Position numbers and translations under genes: made by a program. Below the pieces are notes generated by a model that saw only the letters and a list, made by a program, of their open reading frames with translations, ran no database searches and was not told where the DNA came from. A stretch of 64,000 nucleotides of DNA from Rhodovarius crocodyli (GTDB taxonomy: Bacteria; Pseudomonadota; Alphaproteobacteria; Acetobacterales; Acetobacteraceae), in NCBI RefSeq assembly GCF_004005855.1, contig NZ_SACL01000009.1, positions 62,001-126,000 on the forward strand, read 5' to 3'. Below are positions 16,878 to 25,409 of this stretch, one piece after another. Numbering within the stretch: the first letter of the stretch is position 1; each line of letters begins with the position of its first letter.

Positions 16878-17942
16878 TCAGCCGTTCCAGGAGCGGGCCT
16901 GGGCGGCCACCGCATCGCGGTCGAACTCGTTGATCCGGTCAATGAAGCTGCCGTCGAAGGCCGCGTTCAGGTCGTGGTCCGCCGGCAGTTCGTTGGCGGC
17001 CACCATCTGCTGTTTCAGGCGCGCCCATTGGGAGGGCAGGCTCTCCCCGTATTTCGTCACGCCCTCCAGCGCATAGCTGCTGAAGCGGGACAGGAAGACG
17101 CGCTTGGCCTCGGCCATCACCTGCGCCGGGTCGCCGCCCTGCGGGCGCGTCTGCGGATAGAGCTGCCAGTGGATGCGGATGGCGGCCTCCGGGTTGGTCA
17201 GCCCGAAATGCACCGATTTCGCGATGGCGCGGCACATCTTCACAACCAGGGCAGGGTTCTCGCGCAGCAGCGCCTCACGTGTGATGATGGCATTGCCGAA
17301 CAGGTCACCGAAGAAGCTGGGGCGCAGCTCAGTGAATTCCATGCCCCGGTTCTCCAGCGCCGCGACCGCGGTGTCCCAGGAGATCCAGCCCGCGATGTCC
17401 CCGCGTCGCAGCGCCAGCAGCGCCGGCGCGCCGGTGCCGGTCGCGACCTGGCGGATGTCCTTCTCGATATCCAGCCCCGCCTCCTGGAAGGCGGCGGTCG
17501 CATAGGGCTGCGGGCCCAGCACCGGGATGCCCAGCGTCTTGCCCTTCAGCTGCGCGATGCTGGTGACGCCGCCTGCCTTGGGCACCACGATGCGGTTGAT
17601 GGGCTGGCGGGCGTGCATGTAGACGGCCTTGATCGCCATGCCCTGGTTGCGCGCCATCAGGATCTGGTCGCCGGAAATCGAGATGAAGTCGATGTTGTTG
17701 TTGGTGATCAGCTGAAGCCCGGCCGTGTTGCCCGCGATGCCGAACACCTCGACGTCCAGCCCTTCCTCACGCCAATAGCCCAATGCGCGGGGCAGGGAGG
17801 AATGGGCCGCGTGGCCGGTGGAGATGTCCGTCGTGGTCGGGCCGAAGCTGCTCTTGGCGAGCGCCTGTCCGAGGGCCGGCGCCGCGAGGCCGCCCGCCGC
17901 GAGGGCGGCACCGGCGGCGAGGAGGGATCGACGTTGGGTCAT
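16878..17942 (-). CDS. NMT1/TauA/SsuA-type ABC transporter substrate-binding protein
   Basis: A 354-residue periplasmic receptor. It starts MTQRRSLLAAGAALAAGGLAAPALGQA, a Tat-like signal with a twin arginine, and continues with the NMT1/SsuA pattern ALGYWREEGLDVEVFG, NNNIDFISISGDQ and LKGKTLGIPVLG. Relatives bind sulfonates, nitrate, thiamine precursors or aromatic acids. Its ATG overlaps the stop of the permease gene by four bases. Given the two Rieske oxygenases in the same operon, an aromatic or sulfonated aromatic substrate is a reasonable inference. Confidence 0.87.
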   Translation of the reverse strand: MTQRRSLLAAGAALAAGGLAAPALGQALAKSSFGPTTTDISTGHAAHSSLPRALGYWREEGLDVEVFGIAGNTAGLQLITNNNIDFISISGDQILMARNQGMAIKAVYMHARQPINRIVVPKAGGVTSIAQLKGKTLGIPVLGPQPYATAAFQEAGLDIEKDIRQVATGTGAPALLALRRGDIAGWISWDTAVAALENRGMEFTELRPSFFGDLFGNAIITREALLRENPALVVKMCRAIAKSVHFGLTNPEAAIRIHWQLYPQTRPQGGDPAQVMAEAKRVFLSRFSSYALEGVTKYGESLPSQWARLKQQMVAANELPADHDLNAAFDGSFIDRINEFDRDAVAAQARSWNG

Positions 17943-18775
17943 GGGCTGCTCCGTTCTTCCTTCGGCGCCCAGAACAGCAGGCGCCGCCGGAGCGCCTGAA
18001 TGGTGCCGTAGGCGAGGACGCCGATACCGCCGAGCACCAGGAGAAGAGCGAAGACCTGCGGGATGTTGAGCCGCGCATTGGCCTGCACGATGAGGTAGCC
18101 GAGCCCCGCCGAGGCCCCCACGAACTCGCCCACGATGGCCCCCGTCAGGGCGAAGACCGCGGCGATCGACAGCCCCGAGAAGACATGCGGCAGCGCCCCC
18201 GGCAGCTTGGCCGAGACGAGGCACCGCAGGGGGGCCGCGCCGAGCGCCAGCAGCACGTCCAGCCGCCCGCGATCGGTGTCGCGCAGCCCGGCGATGGTTG
18301 TGACCAGCATGGGAAAGAAGGAGATGATCGCGGCCACCGCGATCTTGGAACCGGGCCCGAAGCCGAACCATACCACCAGCAGCGGCGCCAGGGCGATCTT
18401 GGGCATGGTCTGGATCGCGACCAGGCAGGGATAGACGGTACGCTCCAGCAGCCTGATCTCGGCGATGAGGGTGCCGACGACGAGCCCCGCCGCCACCGCG
18501 ATGGCGAAGCCCGCCGCAGCCTCGGCCAGCGTCACCAGCCCGTGCTGCAGGAACAGCCCGCTGCGCAGCCCCGCGACCAGCGAAGCCGCGATGGCCGAGG
18601 GCGCGGGCAGCACGAAGGCGCTGACCACGCCGCTCCAGGCTACGGCCTGCCACAGCGCGACCAGCACCAGGAAGACCAGCGGCGTCAGCACCAGTTCCGG
18701 CCGGCGGCGCAGCCAGAGCGGCGCACCGCGCGGCCTGGGTTCTGGGATCGCGATCCGGAGGGCCGCGTCGGTCAA
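17939..18775 (-). CDS. TauC/SsuC-type ABC transporter permease
   Basis: A 278-residue inner-membrane protein with six predicted membrane helices and the ATPase-contact loop near residue 190 (LGAAPLRCLVSAKLPGALPHVFSGLS), the EAA motif of binding-protein-dependent permeases. It overlaps both neighbours by four bases (ATPase upstream, receptor downstream), forming one tightly coupled transporter block. A second permease of the same family at 20758 is similar in wording (AMPKIALAPLVIVWFGYG against TMPKIALAPLLVVWFGFG), so the transporter may use two different membrane subunits. Confidence 0.88.
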   Translation of the reverse strand: MTDAALRIAIPEPRPRGAPLWLRRRPELVLTPLVFLVLVALWQAVAWSGVVSAFVLPAPSAIAASLVAGLRSGLFLQHGLVTLAEAAAGFAIAVAAGLVVGTLIAEIRLLERTVYPCLVAIQTMPKIALAPLLVVWFGFGPGSKIAVAAIISFFPMLVTTIAGLRDTDRGRLDVLLALGAAPLRCLVSAKLPGALPHVFSGLSIAAVFALTGAIVGEFVGASAGLGYLIVQANARLNIPQVFALLLVLGGIGVLAYGTIQALRRRLLFWAPKEERSSP

Positions 18776-19566
18776 TGCGCTATGCTCGGCAGGGCCGTGG
18801 CGTCCTCGCCGTCCAGCAGGCGGCGGATGCGCACGACCGTGCTGGAGAAGATGGGCGAGGCGATGATGTCGAGGTCGCGCGGGCGGGGCAGCTCGATGCG
18901 GATATCCTCCACGATGCGGCCCGGGCGGCTGGACATCACCAGCACGCGGTCGCTGAGGAAGACCGCCTCCGCGATGGAGTGGGTGATGAGGAAGACGGTC
19001 TTGTTCGAGCGCGCGGCGATGCGGCCCAGCTCCACATTCATGGTGTCGCGCGTCATGGCATCCAGCGCGCCGAAGGGCTCGTCCATCAGCAGCAAAGCGG
19101 GGTCATGGATCAGCGCGCGGGCGATGGCCACGCGCTGTCGCATACCGCCCGACAGCTCATTGGGCAGCTTCCGCTCGAAGCCCTCCAGGCCCACCATCGC
19201 CAGCAGTTCCTTGGCGCGGGGGCGCATCGCCTTGCGGTCCAGGCCCAGTACCTCGACCGGCAGCATCACGTTGGCTTCCGCGCTGCGCCAGGGCATCAGG
19301 TTAGCGTCCTGGAATACCACGCCCACATCCTTGCTGGGGCCGCGCATCGCCTGGCCGCGCAGGCTGACGCTGCCGGCATAGTCGCGGATCAGCCCGGCCA
19401 GGATGCGCAGCACCGTGGTCTTGCCGCAGCCCGAGGGGCCGACCAGCGAGACGAACTCGCCCGGCCGGATGTCGAGGTTCACGCGCGACAGCGCCTGCAC
19501 CTGCTCCCCCCGGGCGGTGGGGTAGATTTTCGTCAGGTCCCGGACGGCGATGAGCGGCGTGGCCAT
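18772..19566 (-). CDS. TauB/SsuB-type ABC transporter ATPase
   Basis: A 264-residue cytoplasmic ATPase with Walker A GPSGCGKTT (about residue 42), Q-loop VFQDANLMPWRS, signature LSGGMRQRVAIARAL, Walker B LLLMDEPFGALD and the switch His in ITHSIAEAV. The LMPW Q-loop pattern is usual for the nitrate/sulfonate/taurine family. It is the only ATPase in the cluster, so it probably serves both permeases. Its start codon lies at the last base of the preceding Rieske gene's stop. Confidence 0.9.
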   Translation of the reverse strand: MATPLIAVRDLTKIYPTARGEQVQALSRVNLDIRPGEFVSLVGPSGCGKTTVLRILAGLIRDYAGSVSLRGQAMRGPSKDVGVVFQDANLMPWRSAEANVMLPVEVLGLDRKAMRPRAKELLAMVGLEGFERKLPNELSGGMRQRVAIARALIHDPALLLMDEPFGALDAMTRDTMNVELGRIAARSNKTVFLITHSIAEAVFLSDRVLVMSSRPGRIVEDIRIELPRPRDLDIIASPIFSSTVVRIRRLLDGEDATALPSIAH

Positions 19567-20735
19567 CAGGGTGCGGCGTTGCCGACGACGCGGTCCAGGA
19601 TCCAGAGATCATGGTCGTGCACCAGCTTATCCTGCGGCGTGAAGCAGCCCGGGCGGTTGAGGGCGGATTCCGCGCCGCGCTGCTGGCGCTCGGCCGCGAT
19701 CACGTCCTCGTCGCGCACCTTGTCGGCGTACTTCAGGTACAGTTCCAGCGTCTGCTGGAAGTCGGGCAGCGCGGCGGTGGATTCCGGCACCATGGTGGTG
19801 GTGAACAGCCGGCAGGCGCCCGGGCCCTCGGGGATGATCTCGGTGCAGCTCACCATGTCGATGGCGAAGCCGATCATCGCGTTGGTGTGCACATAGGGGA
19901 AGAAGGTGCCGATCTTCAGCTCGGGCGGGAGGTCCAGCTCGGGGAACTTCGCCTCGCCCTCCGGCGTGCCGCGGCTGCCGTTGAAATAGGTCCAGTGCAT
20001 CAGGTAGTTGCCGAGATAGATCTTGGGATCGTGGAAATCCCGCTTCGACACGCGCTTCTTGTTCAGCGTGGTCTGGTGCACGAAGGGCACGTGATACCCG
20101 TCGGACCAGTTCTCCGCGTAGAACTTCCAGTTGGCCTTCACCGGGAATTCGCGTCGCGCGACGCAGACCATCTCCTCGGTCTTCCAGGGGGCCACGCGGT
20201 CCGACAGGTCACCCAGATAGGTGGCCAACTCCGGCGCGTTGGGATCGAAGTTGATCCACATGAGGCCGCACCACAGTTCCAGCCGGATCGGCGTCAGCCC
20301 ATGGTCGGCCTTCTGGAAATGCTCGCTCTCCTCGAACAGCGGCGTGCCGATGAGGTCGCCTTCCAGCGAGAAGGCCCAGGCGTGATACGGGCATTTCAGC
20401 ACGTTGCAGCTGCCCTCGCCCTCCATGATGATGGAGCCGCGATGCGTGCAGGAGTTGATGAAGGCGCGCACCACCATGTCCTTGCCGCGCACGATGATCA
20501 GCGGCACGTCGCAGAAGGTCATGGTCAGGTAGCTGCCGGCATCCGGCACCCGGCTGTGGTGGCCGATGCAGTTCCAGTATTTCTTGAAGATCGCGTCCTT
20601 CTCGCGCTCGTAGAAGCGCTGGGAGGTGTAGCACCAGGGCGGCAGCGTCTCGGCGGAGTGATAGGGCCGGCGCACGCCGTCATAGTGGCGCGGGTCCAGT
20701 ATATCCGCCGGTTCCTTGATCTCTCGCATCATCAT
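19566..20735 (-). CDS. Rieske aromatic ring-hydroxylating oxygenase, alpha subunit (A)
   Basis: A 389-residue enzyme. The Rieske [2Fe-2S] ligands are Cys-X-His in NSCTHRGS and Cys-X2-His in LKCPYHAWAF; the mononuclear iron site follows in ENWSDGYHVPFVH, where the bridging acidic residue and both His ligands are present. It belongs to the two-domain alpha-subunit family that dihydroxylates or demethylates aromatic acids. No beta subunit, ferredoxin or reductase is found in the window. Three ATGs occur in a row; 20735 fits GGGAG best. It sits between the second permease and the ATPase, an intermixed order of enzyme and transport genes. Confidence 0.88.
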   Translation of the reverse strand: MMMREIKEPADILDPRHYDGVRRPYHSAETLPPWCYTSQRFYEREKDAIFKKYWNCIGHHSRVPDAGSYLTMTFCDVPLIIVRGKDMVVRAFINSCTHRGSIIMEGEGSCNVLKCPYHAWAFSLEGDLIGTPLFEESEHFQKADHGLTPIRLELWCGLMWINFDPNAPELATYLGDLSDRVAPWKTEEMVCVARREFPVKANWKFYAENWSDGYHVPFVHQTTLNKKRVSKRDFHDPKIYLGNYLMHWTYFNGSRGTPEGEAKFPELDLPPELKIGTFFPYVHTNAMIGFAIDMVSCTEIIPEGPGACRLFTTTMVPESTAALPDFQQTLELYLKYADKVRDEDVIAAERQQRGAESALNRPGCFTPQDKLVHDHDLWILDRVVGNAAP

Positions 20736-20757
20736 CGCTTGTCTCTCCCTTGGCCGG

Positions 20758-21528
20758 TCAATGGCCTGGCGTGCCGCGGCGCGGCTCCGCCCAGAACAAC
20801 AGGCGCTGGCGCAGGGCGGCCACGCCGAAATGCAGCAGCAGGCCGAGGGCGGCCAGCATCGCCAGGATCGAGAAGGTGCGCGCCGTCTCCAGGTTCTCGT
20901 TCGCATAGAGGATCAGCGTGCCGAGCCCGGCCTTGGCCCCCACGAACTCCCCCACGATGCTGCCCAGCAGAACGAACACGACGGCGACATTCACGCCCGA
21001 GAAGATGAAGGGCAGGGCGCCCGGCAGCCGCACCATGCGGAATACCTGCCCGCGGCTCGCGCCCAGCGCGTGCATCACGTCCAGCCGCCCGGGGTCGCAG
21101 GCGCGCAGGCCGAGGATGGTGCTGACCAGGACGGGGAAGAAGGCGATGACCGCGGCCAGCACGATCTTGGAGCCCATGCCGTAGCCGAACCAGACGATGA
21201 CGAGCGGCGCCAACGCGATCTTGGGCATCGCCTCGAAGGCGATCAGGAAGGGGTTCAGCGTGCGCTCGACCAGGGGCGAGATCGAGATCAGCGCCCCGAT
21301 CCCCACGCCCATCGCCACCGCGATGACGAAGCCCGCCAGCGACTGCGCCAGCGTGACGCCCAGATGCAACGGATAGACCCCGCTGGAAAAACCGAGGACG
21401 AGCTGTTCGCCGATCTCGCTCGGCGCCGGCATGATCAAGGGGTCGAGCCCGCCCCAGAGCGCGCCCGCCTCCCACGCCGCCAGCAGCAGCACCACGAAGA
21501 TCAGGGGCGGCGCCGCCTCACGCCACAT
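20758..21528 (-). CDS. Second TauC/SsuC-type ABC permease
   Basis: A 256-residue, six-helix inner-membrane protein with the EAA-type loop LGASRGQVFRMVRLPGALPFIFSGVN. It is 22 bases upstream of Rieske gene A and overlaps Rieske gene B by 11 bases. It looks like a duplicated relative of the permease at 17939, more diverged at the N-terminus. There is no second receptor or ATPase, so either the two permeases form a heterodimer or the second one serves a variant complex. Function otherwise as for its paralogue. Confidence 0.87.
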   Translation of the reverse strand: MWREAAPPLIFVVLLLAAWEAGALWGGLDPLIMPAPSEIGEQLVLGFSSGVYPLHLGVTLAQSLAGFVIAVAMGVGIGALISISPLVERTLNPFLIAFEAMPKIALAPLVIVWFGYGMGSKIVLAAVIAFFPVLVSTILGLRACDPGRLDVMHALGASRGQVFRMVRLPGALPFIFSGVNVAVVFVLLGSIVGEFVGAKAGLGTLILYANENLETARTFSILAMLAALGLLLHFGVAALRQRLLFWAEPRRGTPGH

Positions 21529-22687
21529 CGAGACTGGCCTTGCCCGCGGGCTCCGGCCGGCGCGCGTTGGCGCCCGCGAATTTGCGCCAGGCGATCACGC
21601 CGGTGTCGCTCTTGGACAGGCGTTCGGGCCCCGGCACCACCGCCTCGACCAGCACCTTATCCTGGTCGGAGAAGATGCGGTCATGCGCCCAGCCGCGCCA
21701 CACCGCGTAGTGCAGGCGGTCGTACATCTCACGCATGCGGCCAAGCCTGCGGAAATTGTTGATGTTGAAGCAGCGGGTGGTGTTCTCGTCGATCGGCACC
21801 GCCCATTGGATCAGCGCGTACTCGCCGCTGAGCCGGCCCACGATGATGAGGCCGGGCAGCCACAGCTCCGACTGGTTCTGGATGCCGTAGACCTTGTGCG
21901 CCTTGGATTCCTGGAAGCCCGAGACGTTGCCGCGCCCGGTGGGCTTCATGAAGCGCCACCACTCATTGTTCGGGAAACGCCCGAGGCCGGGGAACTCCGC
22001 GCTGGTCATGCCGCCCGACCGCTTGAAGGACATGCCCTTGCCGGAGGGCAGGGGCTTCGGCTCGATCGTCAGGGCGAAAGGCAGGACGGGCTGGAAGATC
22101 AGCTCCGGCGAGGAGCGATGCACATACTGCGCGTGGTGATCGTTGCCCCAATTGTCCACCAGCCAGCGCCAGTTGCACTTGTAGTCGGTGTACATCGGGA
22201 TGGTGAAGAACTCGTCCTGCCGGCCGATATAGGGCGGGATGTCCTCCTCCAGCACGGAGGGCTCCATCTCCCCGGGCCAGAGCCAGATCAGCCCGGCGAA
22301 TTCGCGGATCGGGTAATGCCTGATCGTCACCTTGCGGGTGATCGGCGCGTCGGGTCCGTCCATGATGGCGGCCACCAGCCGGCCGTTCGAGCCGTCGAAG
22401 GTCCATCCGTGATAGGGGCAGCTGATGGTGCCGGTGCCCTTGTAGGAGCATTCGCCGAGCGAGAGCTTCACGCCGCGGTGCGGGCAGCGGTCGTCCAGCG
22501 CATAGAGCTTGCCGTCGTCGCGATAGACCACGATGTCGCGACCCGCCAGACGCACGGCCTTGGGCTTCTTCTTCACCTCGGCGGCGCGCAGGATCGGGTA
22601 CCAGTAATTCTCGAAGCCGAGCTTCGGAATGCCATGCCCCCGATAGGGGATCTCGGCTGGATCGTCGTCGCGGTCGGTCTGCGCCAT
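21518..22687 (-). CDS. Rieske aromatic ring-hydroxylating oxygenase, alpha subunit (B)
   Basis: A 389-residue enzyme starting MAQTDRDDDPAEIPYRGHG. The Rieske ligands are in RCPHRGVKLSL and ISCPYHGWTF, and the catalytic iron motif is DNWGNDHHAQYVH. The spacing and the short N-terminus resemble the vanillate O-demethylase/phthalate-dioxygenase class more than protein A, so the two paralogues probably act on different positions or intermediates of one compound. AAGGGA precedes the ATG at 22687. It is the first gene of the operon, across a 189-base intergenic region from the MocR regulator. Confidence 0.88.
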   Translation of the reverse strand: MAQTDRDDDPAEIPYRGHGIPKLGFENYWYPILRAAEVKKKPKAVRLAGRDIVVYRDDGKLYALDDRCPHRGVKLSLGECSYKGTGTISCPYHGWTFDGSNGRLVAAIMDGPDAPITRKVTIRHYPIREFAGLIWLWPGEMEPSVLEEDIPPYIGRQDEFFTIPMYTDYKCNWRWLVDNWGNDHHAQYVHRSSPELIFQPVLPFALTIEPKPLPSGKGMSFKRSGGMTSAEFPGLGRFPNNEWWRFMKPTGRGNVSGFQESKAHKVYGIQNQSELWLPGLIIVGRLSGEYALIQWAVPIDENTTRCFNINNFRRLGRMREMYDRLHYAVWRGWAHDRIFSDQDKVLVEAVVPGPERLSKSDTGVIAWRKFAGANARRPEPAGKASLDVA

Positions 22688-22876
22688 GGCGATTTCCCTT
22701 CGGCTGGAAGCTATTCTCGCAGGGGGCGGCGCGTGGCCGCGACGGGAAATGCCGCCCGGCGGGCGGCAATTGCGGCCTGGCCGCATCGCCATTGGACAAG
22801 GCGGGGGCAAGGTGATGAAATCCGCCCCGGGGACGCCGGACGATTCACACGGTCATGCAGACAATCGAGGTGTCGC

Positions 22877-24259
22877 ATGGCTTTTCCATCATGGCTCAGC
22901 GCGCTGCCGGCGATGTCGGGGCCGCGCTACCTGGCCATCACCGAGTGCCTGGCCGCCGCCGTCCAGGCCGGTGAGCTGCGGCCCGGCGACCGGCTGCCGC
23001 CGCATCGCGACTTGGCCGGAACCCTCTCGCTCAATGTCAGTACCGTCACGCGCGCCTATCACGAGATGCAGAAGCGCGGCCTGGTCCAGGGGGAGACGGG
23101 GCGCGGCACCTTCATCGCGCCTCCCCATGGGCATGACGGGCCCTTCACCCTGTCCCACGGCACGCCGGCCGGGAATTTCGTCGATCTGTCCCATAACTTC
23201 CCGCCCACGGCGCCGGTGCACGGCCTGCCCGCGATCAGCGCCGCGATGGAATTCTCGGAACGCGAACTGGCGGGGCTGCTCTCGGGGCAGGCGGATGTGG
23301 GGCAGGCCTGGCACCGGGATGCCGGGGCGCAGTGGCTGCGCGGCTTCGGCATCGAGGCCACGCCGGAGGACGTGATCCTGACCGGCGGCGGCCAGCATGG
23401 GCTGATGCTGGCCATCGCCGCGCAGACCAGGCCCGGCGAGCCGGTGCTGACGGAGGAGCTGGGCTATTACGGGCTGAAATCCACCGCCGCCATGCTGGGG
23501 CGCCCCCTGGTGCCCGTGCGCATGGATGCCGAAGGGCTGATGCCCGATTATCTGGAGCTGGCCTGCCGGCGCAGCGGCGCGCGCACGCTGGTCTGCACGC
23601 CCACCCTGCACAACCCCACCACCGCCACCATGTCGCTCGTCCGCCGGCAGGAGGTGCTGGAGGTCTGCCAACGCCTCGGCGTGACCATCATCGAGGACGA
23701 CGTCTACGGCTTCCTCATCGAGCCCTCTCTGCCGAGCTTCGCGGCGCTGGCCCCCGGGCGCACGATCCATGTCACCAGCATCTCCAAGATCGTGGGGCCT
23801 GGCTGGCGGCTGGGCTACCTCAAGGCGCCGCGCCCGATGCAGGAGGCTTTGGGCATCGCGCTGCGCGCCACCACGCTCATGGCCTCCAGCCTCGCCGGTG
23901 AGGGGATCAGCCGCCTGATCGCGAGCGGCGCGCTGAGCGGTATCAGTGCCCGCGTGCGGCAGGAGATCGCGTGGCGGCAGCGCGTGGCGGCCGGCATCTT
24001 CAACGGGCTGCGGGTCAGGCAGCATCCGGCGGCGTTTCACCTGTGGATGCGCCTGCCGGTGGGCTGGACGGCGGAGGAGTTCACGCGCCGGGCCGCGCAA
24101 CGCGGCGTGGGCGTGGCGCCGAGCCCGTTGTTCGAGATGGGACGCGCCGCAGAGGACCAGGCCGTGCGCATCTGCGTCAACGCCGCACCCTCGGTCGAAA
24201 GGCTGAGCGAGGCGCTGGGCATCCTGCGGGACCTGGCGCGCCTGCCCAGGCTGGCCTGA
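22877..24259 (+). CDS. MocR-type GntR regulator with aminotransferase-like effector domain
   Basis: A 460-residue fusion typical of MocR/PdxR regulators: an N-terminal winged helix (LRPGDRLPPHRDLAGTLSLNVSTVTRAYHEMQKRG) and a class I aminotransferase-like domain with the PLP Lys in TSISKIVGPGWRLGYL and the Asp in IIEDDVYGFL. It starts at 22877 after GAGG; the open frame continues upstream to 21431 but that part is antisense to the Rieske gene. Being divergent from the Rieske/ABC operon, it is the obvious activator or repressor. MocR proteins usually sense an amino compound through PLP, which would fit the RidA protein in the operon. Confidence 0.9.
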   Translation: MAFPSWLSALPAMSGPRYLAITECLAAAVQAGELRPGDRLPPHRDLAGTLSLNVSTVTRAYHEMQKRGLVQGETGRGTFIAPPHGHDGPFTLSHGTPAGNFVDLSHNFPPTAPVHGLPAISAAMEFSERELAGLLSGQADVGQAWHRDAGAQWLRGFGIEATPEDVILTGGGQHGLMLAIAAQTRPGEPVLTEELGYYGLKSTAAMLGRPLVPVRMDAEGLMPDYLELACRRSGARTLVCTPTLHNPTTATMSLVRRQEVLEVCQRLGVTIIEDDVYGFLIEPSLPSFAALAPGRTIHVTSISKIVGPGWRLGYLKAPRPMQEALGIALRATTLMASSLAGEGISRLIASGALSGISARVRQEIAWRQRVAAGIFNGLRVRQHPAAFHLWMRLPVGWTAEEFTRRAAQRGVGVAPSPLFEMGRAAEDQAVRICVNAAPSVERLSEALGILRDLARLPRLA

Positions 24260-24385
24260 GGGGGGCGGGCGGGGATCTGCCCCGCGGCATGCGCCAATCG
24301 TCCAAGCCCGCCCCGCGCCGCGCCGCCATAGTCGGCGCGGGCGGGCTGACCGGCGCGCCTCTGAAACAGGAGCTGGACGACAACC

Positions 24386-24913
24386 ATGAACCGCATGCTG
24401 CCGATACTTCCCCTGGTCGCGGGCCTCGCTCTCGCCGCCTGCGACACGCCGGCTCCGGTGCCCGGCCCCACCGCCGTGAACCCCCAGCAGTTGCATACGC
24501 TCGTCGACGAGACGGGGGCCGTGGTGGGCATGGTGCCGCTTTCCGCCGTGCTGAACACCCCGCCGGGCACCGCGCTCTTCGCCAACATCAACGGCGCCAA
24601 CCGGCTCGTTACCCTCGGCCCGCGCATGAACATGGGCGTGTCGGGCGGCGAGGCCGTGGTGACCGGCAATTCCGACGGCCGCCTGGTGGTCGAGCGCGTG
24701 ACGCCCGCTACCGGTGACCTCGCCCCGCGCGGCATTCCGGTGGTGACGAGCACGGAACCCGGAACGGGCCGGCCCATCATCACCTATGTGCAGCCGGGCC
24801 AGCAGGCGCCGGCCGGCGTGATCGCCGGGCCGCGCGGCAACCGCCGCCAGGCGCCGACCGCGCCTGGCCAGCTGGCGCCCGGCACTGCCGCCGTGGTGGA
24901 GCCCGCGCGCTGA
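24386..24913 (+). CDS. Small predicted lipoprotein of unknown function
   Basis: A 175-residue exported protein. Signal peptide MNRMLPILPLVAGLALAAC ends in a lipobox (LALAAC) with the lipidated Cys at residue 19; a proline-rich linker follows, then a beta-rich core (LVDETGAVVGMVPLSAVLN) and a Pro/Gln/Ala-rich tail. No catalytic motif is seen. AGGAG lies 12 bases before the ATG, a little far. It stands alone between the MocR and AraC genes, with 126 uninformative bases before it. Probably anchored to the inner face of the outer membrane. Confidence 0.7.
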   Translation: MNRMLPILPLVAGLALAACDTPAPVPGPTAVNPQQLHTLVDETGAVVGMVPLSAVLNTPPGTALFANINGANRLVTLGPRMNMGVSGGEAVVTGNSDGRLVVERVTPATGDLAPRGIPVVTSTEPGTGRPIITYVQPGQQAPAGVIAGPRGNRRQAPTAPGQLAPGTAAVVEPAR

Positions 24914-24925
24914 GCGCCGAGCGCG

Positions 24926-24936
24926 CTCACCGTGAG
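24926..24936. promoter_or_regulatory. CTCAC-C-GTGAG palindrome upstream of the AraC-like gene
   Basis: A perfect 5-bp inverted repeat with a one-base centre, 63 bases before the AraC-like start codon. The same arms occur at 28722-28732, and in both places the sequence continues with GTGAGnCAC and CCCGCC. This shared extended motif suggests a common regulator for the 24.9-31 kb cluster. Confidence 0.55.
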
Positions 24937-24998
24937 ACACGCCCGCCATCCGTGACCGCTTCCTAGTCTGCGCGCCCAGGGCAGTTGCCGGGGGGCGC

Positions 24999-25409
24999 AT
25001 GGAAGCAGGTCAGTATTCGCACGGGGGCGGGCGGGCCTATGCGGCGCCCGTTCCCTCGGGTCCGTTTCTGTCCGCCTGGCGCATGAGCCGGGTCGAGGCC
25101 TTCGTGGCCATGCACATGGACCGGCTGATTACCGTGCCGGAAATGGCCGCCGCGGCCGGGCTTGGGCGCTGCCAGTTCGCCCGGCTTCTGAAGGCCAGGC
25201 TGGGCTGCACGCCGCATGGCTGGCTGACCCGCCGGCGCATCGCCCACGCCCGGTGGCTGATCCTGAACAGCGACGCCTCGCTGGCCGATATCGCCCTGGC
25301 CTGCGGCCTCAGCGATCAATCCCACCTGACGCGCCTGTTCCGGCGGGTGATGGGCCAGACGCCCGGGCGGTGGCGGCGCGCGATGCGCGCAGCGCCTCCA
25401 TCAGCATAG
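24999..25409 (+). CDS. AraC-type DNA-binding protein (HTH domain only)
   Basis: A 136-residue protein made almost wholly of the AraC double helix-turn-helix: TVPEMAAAAGLGRCQFARLLKARLG for the first and SLADIALACGLSDQSHLTRLFRRVMGQTPGRWRR for the second. There is no ligand-binding domain, like the short MarA/SoxS-type activators, whose level is set by another regulator. The last 101 bases overlap the convergent exporter permease gene. It is a candidate activator of the neighbouring exporter and perhaps of the palindrome-bearing promoters. Confidence 0.82.
   Translation: MEAGQYSHGGGRAYAAPVPSGPFLSAWRMSRVEAFVAMHMDRLITVPEMAAAAGLGRCQFARLLKARLGCTPHGWLTRRRIAHARWLILNSDASLADIALACGLSDQSHLTRLFRRVMGQTPGRWRRAMRAAPPSA

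Noticed and set aside
21431-24259. 942-codon frame suggesting a giant MocR fusion
   Set aside because: The first 480 codons are antisense to the Rieske B and permease genes and lack family motifs; the MocR protein starts at 22877 after a ribosome site.
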